Below, in pieces: positions 26,130 through 39,500 of a DNA stretch of 64,000 bases (positions within the stretch are counted from its first letter, which is position 1; each line of letters starts with the position of its first letter). Made by a program: the position numbers and the translations under genes. Source of the DNA: Macquaria australasica (taxonomy: Eukaryota > Chordata > Actinopteri > Centrarchiformes > Percichthyidae). A model generated the notes under the pieces. That model did no database searches. It was not told the DNA's origin and worked only from the letters and a program-made list of their open reading frames with translations. The stretch is taken from positions 124,001 to 188,000 of the forward strand of contig SEMN01000622.1 in assembly GCA_005408345.1 (NCBI GenBank), read 5' to 3'.

Positions 26130-26570
26130 CTGGTCTTCAATAATAGGTCCTTCCTGCCTGCTGCTGTCAGACTCTATAATCAGTACAACTCCCGGTAATC
26201 TACATTGACTGTCAATAAGCAGACTGTTCACTACTTTACTTCATCTGCTGCTGTGCATTATCTTAATACATATTTTTTATTCATGATGTTATTTACTTCA
26301 TCTGTTGCTGTGTAATATTTTCATGTACATGTATATTATATATGTGCAATATTTTTATCTTATCTATTGTTCATACTTACAAATGCACTCAGTTACACTA
26401 TTATTATTACTGTCTTTACTGTGTACAGGACTATTTTTCTATTTATTTTTATTGTATTTTATTATATTTTATTATTGTATTTCTATATATGACACTTTTT
26501 TCTGGCTGTTGTAACGCTGAAAATTTTCCAGCTGTGGGACAATTAAAGGCTTATCTTATCTTATCTTAAT
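26130..26570 (+). mobile_element. 3' end of an L2-like LINE, inserted into the L1 relic
   Basis: It starts with a LINE ORF2 C-terminal remnant (SFLPAAVRLYNQYNS), followed by an AT-rich 3' UTR. It ends in GGACAATTAAAGGCTTATC with a short TTATC tandem tail, typical of fish L2/Rex-type LINEs. It is 5'-truncated and lies in the opposite orientation to the L1 pieces on both sides. Confidence 0.65.
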
Positions 26571-26579
26571 GCTACCATT

Positions 26580-27160
26580 CATTTTTAATTGTTGTATGCA
26601 GTTCTTTATGGCTTGTTGCTTCTCTGCTCACCTTATTCCAGCCATGTGATCTGCTTTGCATTTATAGATTTCTTCCAGCTAGAGTTACAGATCAGAGACA
26701 TTAACTTAGTCAGTTTCGGAGAGACTTTCTGTGAGTTTAGAGGACAAAAGAACAGCGTTATTCATGGTCTCACTTTCCTCTGCTCTTCTTTTTTGATAAC
26801 TCACTACTTCATAAATTCCCAATTATCACAATACTCTCTTTCAGTCCGAGTTTAACGTTCAACTAATTCATCAGTATTTTCAATGACTTATGTATGCTGA
26901 AGAATTGAGCTATTGAGTTTCCAGTAAGATGTGTGTTGTGAAGAACTGGAGGAAGATAATAGGTTTACAAATATAAACTGAGTTATGAGCAGTAAATGGT
27001 AAAGGAATATCTGCCTGTTCTTTAAACCAGTGGATATTAACCAAAAGTCTGACTAAGTGAAAGATTTGTAGAGGATAGATTTCTCTCCACATGTCTACTA
27101 AATAAAATCTATGCATAAAACTATTCAAGTAGGGACATTAGAGACTTGTGGAGGCCAGTT
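26580..27160 (-). mobile_element. Upstream part of the same L1-clade LINE relic
   Basis: Minus-strand frames read LVDMWREIYPLQ, the conserved L1 endonuclease segment (D-x-W-R-x-x-x-P), then SSQHTSYWKLNSS, where L1 proteins have the W-K/R-x-N-x-S segment after the endonuclease. Toward 26650 the LEEIYKCKADHMAGIR segment fits the region before RT. It precedes the RT pieces in element order. Confidence 0.6.
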
Positions 27161-29560
27161 ATCCAAGCTGGTCTTTAGCACAGCAATAAGTCAGTTTCCA
27201 CTGACGATTAAGTAAGAATTAGGATATTTGGGAAGCAAATTAAGAGCATGCCTGCAGCACATTCACAAACATCAATACTGCATATAGTAGGCTACTAAAT
27301 TATGAACATTGTAGCCTAGAAAAACATATTACACCAGTACATTTGGAATATAAACACTGCCTGCATAAAGAAACAAGGATGCCACTGCAAATTGACCTGT
27401 TATGAATTAAATTGAATTATATAAAACATAAATAAATAAATGTGGGGTCCCTTATAAACAATATCAAACCATTAACAGTAGGAAATAACAAAATGGTAAC
27501 CCATAGCAATCTTCTAAGTGTCAATGAACCTCTCACATGAAGCAATGTGTAGGCTCACTATGTGTAGGCAAAGGCCATCGGCATCAGACACACATTCAAG
27601 AGCCAGAATACATTTCAGATACATTGAAGCAACACAGAAAATCAAAGGACATATCGATTAGATAACATGTAGACATAGGCTACTGCTCAAGTAGCCAATG
27701 TGTCCAAATAAGATTCCCTCATTGTAAGCAATGTACGTGCAAAAGGATGCTATTGCTAACAGTCGGTCAGATTAATTATGCTAACATGGTGCGGTACTTG
27801 GTTACATAAAAATATACCACTGTACTGGTCTAACATGAATATTACAGAGCAAATTATGCATAATGACAGTCTCACATGGTTCTGTCCAAGTAGGTATTTA
27901 ATTAAGGTCTTCGAAGACGTAACGTCCTTTGCATCCAACATGTGCTTTTGTTAAAGTTTGCTATGTTCGAGTTCAACCTCAGGATGGAAAGGCTGGGGGA
28001 GTTGGATAAGTCAAACGTTTGACTCAACCCACAGTGAGTGACACCCTGAATTGCACACTTCAGTGAGGATATACCCCCTGATCAGTTGATGACGGCCCAG
28101 GCGTTGTGAGTGCAAGACCTGTAGACAAGACAGAGGTAGGCAGAGGACAACACTTTACAACAGTGTTAACCCTCTGCTAAATTTTGCTTCATCCATAGGG
28201 CTGTCAACATAGTTACAACCCTACTGGATACTATCCCTACATAATATGAAACACTAGAGCTTGACATTAAAAGATCAACAGTAAAACGTGACACCAGCAA
28301 AACAGAAAAGACCACCAGCTGCTACAGCAGATGCAGTTTGTGGGGTGAACATTTGGAAATCAAATAAAGTACAAATATAAGAGTGGATATAAACATTTTT
28401 TTGAGAGGTATAATATACAAAAATGTTTCTGGTATACTTTAGGACTATGGTCAGGCGTTGGTTTGTGTAATGATGATGACATGCTCTTGTTTATTTTTGG
28501 TTAAACATGCTGAATGGACATGTTAAAGCATATAGCGGTAAATAACTTCAGGATGCTTAAGTAATTATGTTGTATGAAAAAGGGGTAGGATTAGAGGGAT
28601 CAAGGGATTTATAGTTTACGCACTTATACATCAGACCGGCACATTCGAGTATTTCGTAAAACGTCATGGCCACGCCCCCCTTTTAAGGGATAGAAACAAG
28701 TTTATACGTTTTCATATCCTGTTAAACAAAGCCTGTTTTAAAGGCCAGCGCAAATACAAATAGCCCTACAAATACTACTCTTATTTTTTTATTACATTTT
28801 TTTTTCATTTTTTTTTCATCAAAAATGAATCGAACAAGATCAGATTAAAATCTAAATAATAGTAATTTCAGGCAAAGTCAGACTGGCACATAGAAGTATT
28901 TTGTAAAACGTTATGGTTGCAGCCCTTTTGGGGGGATAGAAGACTGAAGATCCTATAGATGTCAATGCAATTTGATGTGTGTTTGGATTACACTTTGGAC
29001 AAGTATTCATTTTGTGTTAAACAAACCCTTGTTTCATAGACATGTCTAATAGTTATTTTGCTACCTTGCCTGAACCTGAGCTTTCCAATACCTTAATAAA
29101 TGAAGGTTGATCAGTCAGCCGTCATGCCCCTTCAGTCTTCCCCTGTTCAAGCGGATCAATGACCCAACACAGCGGCCAGACATTGCTTATCTTATAAGTG
29201 TTGTTTGTAACCTTTTAATAGCCAACTGTTTGAGCTAGGCTAGCCTGAGATTTAGTTGGAGACAATGACTGTACTGAGTATGACTGTACTCCAGCAGCCT
29301 CCCACTCAAGCTAGCTATCTATCAGTAGCAACTGTCAGCAGAACAATTTAGTTATTTGTCACACTGACAGTGAATATTCATGTATCTTGTATGCCTCAAA
29401 TCTCAGTGTGAAACCCTTGGTTATTAATACAGTTGTTTTTAGTTTTACAGCCTGCTGCACAACAGCGCCATCCACGTGTACCGCTCACTGTGCTATACCT
29501 TCAAAATCGCGCCTCTGTGACGTCACAGATAATCCACATACGTAACTGACAAAGACCAAA
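27161..29560. other. Gene-free intergenic sequence
   Basis: AT-rich, no gene recognised. Two related stretches of about 65 bp with the motif GTATTT-GTAAAACGT occur near 28635-28700 and 28880-28940, a small diverged local duplication. Confidence 0.5.
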
Positions 29561-29916
29561 GAGGGGTACAGTGGTTAGCACTGTCGCCTCACAGCAAGAG
29601 GGTTCGTGGTTCTTGGTTCCTCCCACCATCCAAAGACATGCAGGTTAGGTTAATTGATGATTCTAAATTGCCCGTAGGTGAGACTGAGTGTGAATGTCTG
29701 TCTGTCTCTATGTGTCAGCCCTGTGATCGACTGTCGAACAGTCCAGGGTGTACCCCGCCTCTCGCCCAATGTCTCGAGGAGGATAAGCGGTATAGATAAT
29801 GGATGGATGGATGGGTACTTGAGAGCTGCAGTTGTAGTGGGCGTTTTCCATGGTTGTATAATAAGACCCCCAGAGGCCACATGAGGCTGTGACGTCACAG
29901 ATAATCCACATACGTA
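29515..29916. repeat. SINE-like unit flanked by perfect 30-bp direct repeats
   Basis: The same 30 bases occur at 29515-29544 and 29887-29916. Each begins with the 14-bp palindrome CTGTGACGTCACAG, which contains a CRE core. Between them lies a common fish tRNA-like repeat (about 29563-29816). It has AGTGGTTAGCACTGTCGCCT (A-box-like), then TCCAAAGACATGCAGGTTAG, AGGGTGTACCCCGCCTCTCG, and a (GGAT)n-type tail. Confidence 0.7.
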
Positions 29917-30466
29917 GGCAACATTGAGCCCATTCCACACGCTCGAAAACAACTTCGACAAGCAACACAAAGATTGTGAGTGAGATTGGTTTTATTAACT
30001 TCCCCACCTCTGAGCAACAACTGACGCTCTAAGCTTTTTTTATGGAACCATCGGGTGTTTTGTCCCTCAGGCAGTGGATGAGAGGATTTGTAGTTCTGTA
30101 AAGGCGCTGTGCCTCAACGTTAAAGTTTTGAGAGAAACTGCCGGTGTAATTTATCCTGTGAAAATCAAACATGTTTGCCATGAAGAATGCAGCGACTGTA
30201 ACTGTACTAACACGTACTGAAATGTTAAACATAATTAAAAGGAAAAGTAGCACATCCTCATATTTGAGAAACTGATATTATTAACTGGCAATTATGAAAA
30301 TACTTGGCAATTAATTTTCTGTCAGTTGATTAATAAACTAATTGTTTCAGTTCAAGCTGAAGCCTGTCAGAACTCCAAGTGTGTGACCTGTTTCTGTTTG
30401 ATGTTCCCATTCACCTTTAGTACTGGGGAGCAACCAGAAGAGGCAGGACTAAAAGCTGAGCTACAC

Positions 30467-30473
30467 TTTTAAA
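30467..30473 (+). promoter_or_regulatory. TATA-like box of the first P450 gene
   Basis: TTTTAAA about 50 bases upstream of the ATG at 30521, allowing a short leader of about 20 nt. A weak match to the TATA consensus, supported only by position. Confidence 0.3.
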
Positions 30474-30520
30474 GCAAGTCAATCGGCTTGTCTCTTCAGT
30501 TCACTTCAGTCCATTCCACC

Positions 30521-33500
30521 ATGTTTGCCTCAGTCATCCTGCTATTCATCTGTGTTGTCTTCATCATCCTCCAACTCACGTCCCGGAGGCCCAAGAACTT
30601 TCCTCCAGGACCCACTGTCCTTCCAATAGTGGGGAACATTTTGCACCTGAGCCCCTTGAAGGACTTTGAGGGGGTAAGAATAAAAACGCCAAAATGAATG
30701 ATGTTGCTCTTCTAATGCCATAAATTGTTCTGGCAGTGACGTAATTATTAGTAAATGTATCTAAAATAGTTAAATACTTACTCTTGAGGCCACTGTGCTG
30801 CTTTTCCTGACAGTAATAGTTTCAAGAGTTGCTCTGCCACTACACTTAAATTATGAATGAAACATTTCGGCTGCAAGTGTAAAATAAAAACGCATGTGAA
30901 AGACACTAACATCTTTGCACTGCATAATATATATTCTAAGGGAAAGGGTTACTCACAACAGCGCTGCTACTGTTTCCATGTGATTGCATAACAACATATT
31001 GTCTGTAGAGAGTTGACTGCCTGTGAACTTGGACTGTATCCAACCAGTGGTGTAGGCCATACTAATACACATTTGGCCTTGTCTAACTGAAACCCCATAC
31101 AAAGGATGAGTCCGAGGTCTTGTTAAGATAATATTTGGGAGGAGATTTCAATACAATGTCAGTGAAAGAGGTTAGTTTTGTGGTGCTCACTGCAAAAATC
31201 AAACAGCAACATCTCTTTACAGAAATATTGTCCTGGAGGATAATCTACAGACACCACTGTCCCAAGTAATCATTAAGTGTTGTGGAAAGAGTCATTGCTG
31301 TTGATTATTTATTTTTAGTATTTGCAGTGCAATTTGCACTCCAGAAAGTAATTTGCACCCTGTGTAGTTCTATAGTTCTCCTGTGTTATTATTTTGAACT
31401 CGTTCTTATTTGCTGTTTTTACTGTTTCTTAGTGCTTTTATTATTATTTTGTGTTGCTCTTTCTAAATGACATATATTTTTCTTAATCTGCTTTACTGAC
31501 GGATGAGTCTGCCCTGGTGTGATGGCCGTGGCCACAGCCACACAATTGCAGTTACCTGGCTGCTGAGCTCTCCTTCCTGGCCAAACAAAAGATGGGGCTG
31601 AGGGTGGAGCCTGATTTTATACCGAGGCTCAACCCAAGGGCCATACTAAGAGCTCTGTCAGCCGGGGGGGGGTCGGGGTTTCTTTGTGTTGAGTTTTAGT
31701 TATGTTTATGTTGTCCTACCCTGCATTTGTTTATTGGTTTGATCGCTCAGTATATAGGTTTCCCTCAGGTCTCATTTAGGGAGGTCTATTAGTTGAGTTG
31801 ACTTCTTGTTTTGTTAGCTGTATTTTTCAGTAGAGTTATGTTTTGTTGACCTTTTTTAAGGGCCCTATAACTCTTAGCTCAGTTTTCTTCAGTTACTTCT
31901 TTGTGGAATTCTTTTGTTGGAATAAACCAAACCTTTGTTTGAACTTTAAACCTGTGTTACCGTGTGCTTTGGCTGCTTGGTCCACGACACCTGGTGTGTC
32001 TGTTTTTTTGCCATGCTGCAAGCCAAATTTCCCATGTGAGAAAATAAAGACTGAACTGACCAAACTGGGCAAATATGTTTTTGTGATTTCAGTTAATCTG
32101 CCCCTTTTTAAGAGTTATGTGATGTATTTCAAACACTGACATGTTATCTTGTTCTCTCCCAGCTGAGGAAGTCTTATGGAAATGTCTACAGTGTGTTCAT
32201 CGGTTCCAAACCAGCTGTAGTCATCAGTGGGTTGAAGGCCATGAAGGAGGCTAAGGTGACCAAGGCCCATGATTTTGCTGGACGACCCCAAGACCTGTTT
32301 GTCAATGATGCATCCAACAGGAAAGGTAGAACAACATGATATGTCAGAGGGCAGAGAATGTATTACATATTACATATTGTAAGTAATGAGATTCTTTCTA
32401 TGCATGTACTGTATGTAGGGATGGGACAGTTACCAGTATAACTATAGATCTTCATAAAAAGTAGTGCACTTTAAGGTTTTACTGTCATCACTATCACAGC
32501 CCTATACAAAATATACAATACAAAGGAAACTTACAATACTAATGAATGATTTCTGTAGCCAATCTAAATAAACATTAACTGACACATTATAGAGCCAACG
32601 GTCCAAGACTTCTTAAAAGTTACACATTACACAAAGACACTACCGATACAGATAAATTAGTACACATAGATAATTACTCTGGATGTCAATTTAGTTACCG
32701 TCTCTCTCTCTGATAGGCTATACATTAATATTTACAGGTTTTCATTTAACAGTCAACCACTCACCTGGGGGATACAAGCCCGGTCTGACTTGTTCCCCCG
32801 GTGATGGACTTTATACCTGCATTGTTACCATGGATACTGTGTAGCTTAGTAAGAAATATGGAATATAAAATAATCATCATAAAAATACGAAAATAACACA
32901 AATATGTACAACTTACAACTATCAAATAAAGATAACATTACTGACAAAATTAAATTATATATTACAAGATTTTGCTATTAGACAAAGTAACAATTTAAAC
33001 CTCAAATTATGTATTTAATGTAACATCCAAGAAGCATATGTTATACCTAGTATATCTTTGTAGAAGGCAATTCTATGGTGTTTATTGTCTTTGCCATTCA
33101 GGTTTCATTTCTGCATGATCCTGCCGGAACATGCCTTATTGTGAATGCATTGAAAGCAGTAAAAGAATAAATAAAAGAGTGGAGAGAGGGCAGCCTTGGT
33201 GTACCTGTAAAAGGGTTCGGAGACAAGTGCTGTGTCTCAATTCGGATACTTCCGTTAGTACACTTCCATGCAGTACATTGTGGACACTATGTACTTACTT
33301 GCGAACTACATGAATTTCAACAGGGTAGTGTCGTCTCAAATCGAACACGGCCATTGTGCACTTACCAGAAATGATGATCACAACATTTGATCGCTTCTTC
33401 TTCTTGTTTTTAATGGTGAATTGCAACCGGGCGGAGCATTATCACCAACATTTTACCGCACAACAAAGGATTTCCACTTAAAAGTTGACTGACACAGATA

Positions 33501-36500
33501 ATTTAAAGGCTAAAAAAGGCAAATGAAAACAATAATCAGTAAACAAAGGTACTCTCATAAATCTTAATCAAACCAAAGCACTCATTCACCATTGAACGAA
33601 TAAACAGCAATAACTAACAAATATCCATCACTTACTCAAATAATACATCTGGTCCACAGTCACCGAGAGAAGTTCACATGCGGACCAACATGCTGCAGCA
33701 AACAAAGGGAGAGACTGAGCAGGGCCGATCAGGCCTCTTATTAGTTCAGGTGTGGCTGGATAGGTGGGGGGTAAGTCCCGCCACCCTAGGACTAGGCAGG
33801 AAGGAGGATTTGCAACAGCTGACCCTCAAATGTGGTAACACATTTGATTATTAACCATTAAGTGGGCTCAGGGGTTGACCATACATTGAGGCATACAAGG
33901 AGGCATCCCGCCGCACCATGAGGAGTAGATCTGGGGTCACAGGGTCAGGATCAGCCAAGTCTGATGACACCAAGGGGTTTCGGGTTGAGGATGCCTTCAA
34001 TTTCTATTAGAACAGGTTTGAGCGGACAGCCTGGAGGCAGGGTGAAGGCCCAGCTGATACCTCAGGCTGTCGGCCTGGAGGCAGGACAGAGGCTGAGCGG
34101 GATATCTCAGGGTGATGGCCTGGAGGCAGGGCGGAGGCTGAGCAGGATAACTCGGCGCACGGCCTGGAGGATGATCAGACGTATGGAGCCGAACCGCCAA
34201 CCAGGGAACAGAAACAGGCGTCGGCAGGACCACCGACTGGGAACCAGGAACAGGTGTCGGCTGAACCGCCAACCCGGGCACAGGAGCAGGTGTCCCATAA
34301 CGTTCACTCCCATCAGTATTTACTCTGACAGTTTTGGCTTCCAGCTAATTCATGGCCTCCTTGTCCTGAATACTGAGTTCTGCATAGGGGGTGCCAGTTG
34401 CCAGTAAAGAGAGCTTGGGTGGCATCTGAATGCTCCTAGAGAAAGGTTGGCCCTTGAAGTGTCCACCCTAGCTGGGTGTAGAGGGCTGCTGGTGCCACTG
34501 GTGGACCTAAGGAGACTCTTTTTGTTGGAATTATGAGGTGAGAATTATCTGCTCCTATCAAAAGAAGAGGCTGCACCTTAGAGAAAGAATGAAGGGGAAG
34601 GCCCTGTAGGTGGCGATAGTGTTTTTGGAGTTTATCCACTGGATAACTCTGGTCTACAGGGGATAGCTTGTCAGAGGTGAATGCATCCTTAAAGAAGAAT
34701 GTTTTCTGTGGATTTCGGGAGGGTGAAATCTCAAAACTGACTGAAGCTCCATCCAAGGCTTTAGTTTTATGCCTCATTGTGCGTACTACAAGACTTTCTG
34801 TGGACCCTTCAAGCCTTAGCTGTTTACAGGCTGCTGGCAGGAGCACTGAACGCTGGGAGCCATCGTCCAAAATGGCATAGGCGTCTAAGGTGTGGTGTTT
34901 ATTCTGTAAAATCACTTGGACCACCTTTAGTAGGACTTTGGGGGAGCTGGACTGGGGATTTAGATATAGGACCTTGGAGTCTGTCTCTCTGTGGTTCACA
35001 TGGTGGAGAACGTCCAGGTGTTTCCTATTGCAAAGGGGACATGGCTTTTTCAGATTGCAGTTCATTGCCATATGTGGTCCTACACACCTCATACATTTCT
35101 TTTCCCGTTTAATCCAGGCTATCACGTTCTCTGTCCTCAGATCCTTCAGCTCTTTGCATTTGATTATTGAATGGTCAGGTGAGTTGCAGTATTGGGCAGG
35201 TGCTAATTGTACCTGAGATACTGGAAGCACTTGTTGGGGAGGAGGTGCTGGGGGCCACTGCAATGGAGCACCTGTGGAGGGGCTGCTTGGAGCAGTGGAG
35301 GAACAGGGGCCTGGAGTAGAGTGTTTGCTGGAGGCCCTTGATTGGGAGGAGGTGCTGGGGGCACCTGAGGAGGGGCCACTTGGAGTAGTAGGGGTCCAGG
35401 GTGGGGGGAGGGTGCTGGGGGCACCTGAGGAGGGGCTGCTTGAAGCAGTGGAGGTACAGGGGCCTGGAATAGAGGATTTGCTGGAGGCCCATGATGGGGG
35501 GAGGGTGCTGGGGGCCACTGAAGTGGAAGAGATGCTGGGGGCACCTGAGGAGGGGCTGCTTGGAGCAGTGGAGGCACAGAGGCCTTGAGGAAAGGATTTG
35601 CTGGAGGCTCAGCCTTGCTTCCAATTTTTTTTCAGTGGCCACTCGTGATATTGCTGCGAAAAATTCCCCTGCGGCCCAAAAAGCATTTTCCCCATAGGCC
35701 ACCATTGTAAAAGACACGTCTATAAGACACCTCGAACTGCAAACAAGGTCGATTATGACTCTTTCTATTATAGATTTTTGATCCATGGAGGTTTTATATT
35801 TGTAAAACTTTCCTCGGGCCAAGTGATTTGTGACGTCATCACAATGTAAAGTCTATGGGCTGAGTGGGAGAAACACTACTGTGCATATTCAGTGAGCCAC
35901 ATAACCACAGAAGTAAACCCGGAAGCTAGAACATTTTTTTGGCGTATGCGCCAGGTGAGCAATTCTTATTGGACTGAAAGGCGCCATCTTTGTGTCCGGT
36001 ATCCAGTTCTTATAATACATCCATGCTCCCCTTCTGCTACGTAGCCAAGATGACGACCATTGAGGGTGAGAATTGTGCAGCATGCAGCGTGATCAAAAGC
36101 TTTTTCTGCCTCAGGTGACGCAGCAGTGAATTGGAGAATTCCTAGTATTTGCTTCTAGCATAATTTGAAATAGCCATTGCATATTAATTGCTATTAGACG
36201 GCATGAGATGAAGAACTTATTACACAGGGTTTGACATTAACCATGGCCCTGTGGCCCGTGGCCATAAAAAGTTAGTTTGTGGCCACCAAATTGTCCATGT
36301 AGGTGGCCCCCTGTGACCACCAAGTTTTATCCCTATTAGTGTTGTCATGATACCTGTTATGATCCCACATGGACACTGTGTGTGTTTGGTCTTGTGTCCG
36401 GTTTTTTTTGTATTCCCAGGTCTTGTCTTTTACGTGTTGTTTATTTCCTGTTTTATTTGGAAGTTTCCTGAGTCTGTCTCTTGTGTGTTGGTCTGTTTGT

Positions 36501-39500
36501 TTCTTGTTTGTGTGATTAGGATCACCTGTGTTTTATTGGGATCACCTGTCTCGTTACCCACCTGTGTCTGCTTCCCTTGTTGTCTCCTCCCCTAAATATA
36601 CCAGTCCCCTTCCTTTGTTCTCTGTGGCTTCCTAATGCTTGTCTTGAACTGCTTGGCTTGTGCTAGTTTTGTGCTCTTGTTTTGTATGTTATCCTTGTGC
36701 TTCTGTTCCCCAAACCTGGACCTGCCCAATACCTGTCTACCTGTCTGCACCTACGTGTAAGTGTTGTTTTGTGAAATAAACCTTTGAACTGCTGGAGCCT
36801 CGACTGTCTGCATTTGGGTCCCTCCCCTGCTGCCTAGATGGCAAATCTTAACAATACCAAAATTATGATTTCGGTAGGATCAGTTCCAGCCTAAAGTATC
36901 TCGATACCAATACTGAAACAATACCACGGCAAAAATCTAAAACATCAGGAAAAGTAATTGAATAATAGTAACACAACAAATATTTTGTTGCAGCTGCTGA
37001 GCTTTATAGCTATGTAAAAGGTGTTTGTCACAGAACGTGGACATGTGAAAACCAGAACATGTTTTTTTTCTCTCTTATTCTGTCTCTGACTTATTTTTTG
37101 GACAGTTCTTTGGCCACTTCAAGGTTCTTAGCCAGGAAAACAAGTGTCAATGTGCTCCTCAGTCAGCCTATTGCGTCTAGGACTGCAGATAATACCTGAT
37201 GTGCTGAACACTGGAATGCACAGGTACTGTCCGGCAAAATGTGCAAGAATTGGTAGGGTGGCTGCATGGCTCTTCTACCAGGTTAATTAACCACTAGGAC
37301 CCCCCGAAGACGGCAAAATCAAATTTTGAGGGGGTCTCAAAATTAAGCCAATTATTTACTATTTCTTTATTGTAAAATGCATTTTCATGTTTAAATATTG
37401 AAAGGTGAAGAACACAGAAAATTCGACTGACGGTAACTGATGTGGTTACCGGTGCCGGTTATAATTCTGCGGCACAATAATACATTCTGACTCTGCGGTT
37501 CCGCTGCTATTCATGATGTCACTGTATGAACTGTGAATCTGTCAGAACAGCTCACTGGTGTCAGAAAAGCTCACAAGGTCAGTTAACAGTTAAATCCTGG
37601 TGAATTAATGAAGGTATCAACGCTGTGCCAGCTGTGCGTAATATTACACATAGTTTTGGAGAGGTGTGAGTGCATGTCTGAGTTTGTCTGAGGAGGAAAC
37701 ACAAGTGAAAATTATTTACTGAAAACGTGGAGCTTCTGCCTGTTTTATTTATTTGTTAATATTTATTTAGTTCCTTGTTGTGCACCCCGAATTTTTTTGC
37801 CTGTAATCAGAGAAGATCACCTCGTGAGAACGGTTTTTAATAACACTATTTATTTTTTCCGCTGAGAATTAAAAATAGTGCATGGCTGCAAAATACTGCC
37901 AAATTTCGCTCCAGCCATGGCTGGTCGGCAAGAGCACTTGAAGCATAACTTGTTACTGCCATTCTTCACGTTCACCATGTACCCCGCAGCGCGTGCATGT
38001 AAGAGAAAAAAACGTTTAGCCACTATAACTTGACGTGCCAGATGATTTGTGATCTCGTTACTCCCACTGTCTGCAGGGAGTAGCAGAAGGCTACACACAC
38101 ACTGCCCTGTTGTTGCACTGACTGACTCGCTCTCGCACATCGACGCAACTGATAGGAAATACAGCTCTTTCTAAAACACTGGCATTATTGTGTCGGTACT
38201 AATAAAATGGGGTATTGGACCATTTTTAACGGCAGGGTATCGCGGTACCTTCTTGGTATCGGTACACCGTGCAACACTAATCCCTATACTGGATATACTT
38301 TTCCATCGCCAAAGCAACGTTACAGTTCCACAAACATCCCAAATCCAAACTAAGACTATAGAGAGAAGAGAGAATATATGCACCATATGTTTACAAAGAA
38401 CTTCAAGTTATCAATTTAAATAAATTATTATAAAAATATATTTTCATTCTGTTAATGTCTTTCCATTTATTGAAGTGTCACAGTTAAGAAGGCTGTGTTA
38501 AGTTGTGTTAATTACCTTTTCTGTATTGTTTGTACATAACTTTTCATTTGACCCACCAAAAATGTACTTTGGCAAAAAGGGGCTTAGGGGCTTGGTGGCC
38601 AAAGAATCTTATAATCGCAGGAAAGCATGCTTGAGGGGCAATAGTTTCCCACTGAGGCCAGGTCTTAAGAGTAACTTGCATGGACAGTTACTATGAATAA
38701 ATCTCACTCTCTTGGATTGGCTCCTTAATACAAAAATGACTCAGGTTTGAAATTACTGTGGAGAGTAAACACTAAAACAGGCTAGAAAGCAGATTAGCTC
38801 TGGAATAGAGCAGCTATGATGACATTGGACAGTGATATTTAGAGAAAATGTTACATTAGATGACCTGTAAGTTCATGCTGTATGCTCTTTGTGTCACTAC
38901 ACCTGTTGTAGGAGTGATTCTGGCAGATTATGGATCTAGTTGGAAGGATCATCGTCGCTTTGCTCTGATGATCTTGACCTTTGGTCTGGGGAAGGATTCC
39001 ATGGAGGAGAGGATTCATGGAGAGATAGAATACACCATTAATACACTGGAAAAGAGCGTTGGTATGTCATGTTAACTTTAATCAGTGACACCACAAATAT
39101 TCTAATATTAAAGCTGGGATAGGCAAAATCTGCGCAACCTATGCAAAACCTTCCGCCTCTCTTCTCTGCTGCCTCCACTAAGCCCCTACCACCAAATCCA
39201 CAACTTTGAACGGCAGCAGAAGGAATCACTTCCCCTGCGAAACCTCATGCCTCGTAGGACTCGCTCTCCAGCGCTTCGCGGACGCAGGGCAGAGCGCCCC
39301 AGGCTTCAGAGGCAGCTACAACACCATTCCCCCTCAAAAGTTATTCCCCACTGTTTGTCATCATGCCTCTTTGCCACTCGTCGATACGAGCGCCATGGCA
39401 TTGAACATAATGAGCCTGAAGCTCCATGTGGAGCTGGTATGTGTTGTTTTCTACAATACGCCACTGTAGGCAAAGGAGGTAGAGGTTTTTCTCTCTGACC

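Noticed and set aside
30488..30520. Upstream extension of P450 gene 1 from a TTG codon
   Set aside because: A TTG start is not expected; the ATG at 30521 gives a normal anchor and fits the family.
33964..34407. 147-codon plus-strand frame
   Set aside because: Produced by 57-bp-type tandem repeats in retroelement-derived DNA; no domain seen.
35175..35822. 215-codon minus-strand frame overlapping the BEL frame
   Set aside because: A different frame of the same proline-rich tandem repeats plus a neighbouring dispersed repeat.
37850..38140. 96-codon minus-strand frame inside the hAT element
   Set aside because: No hAT dimerisation or BED-finger motif; probably chance in a nonautonomous element.
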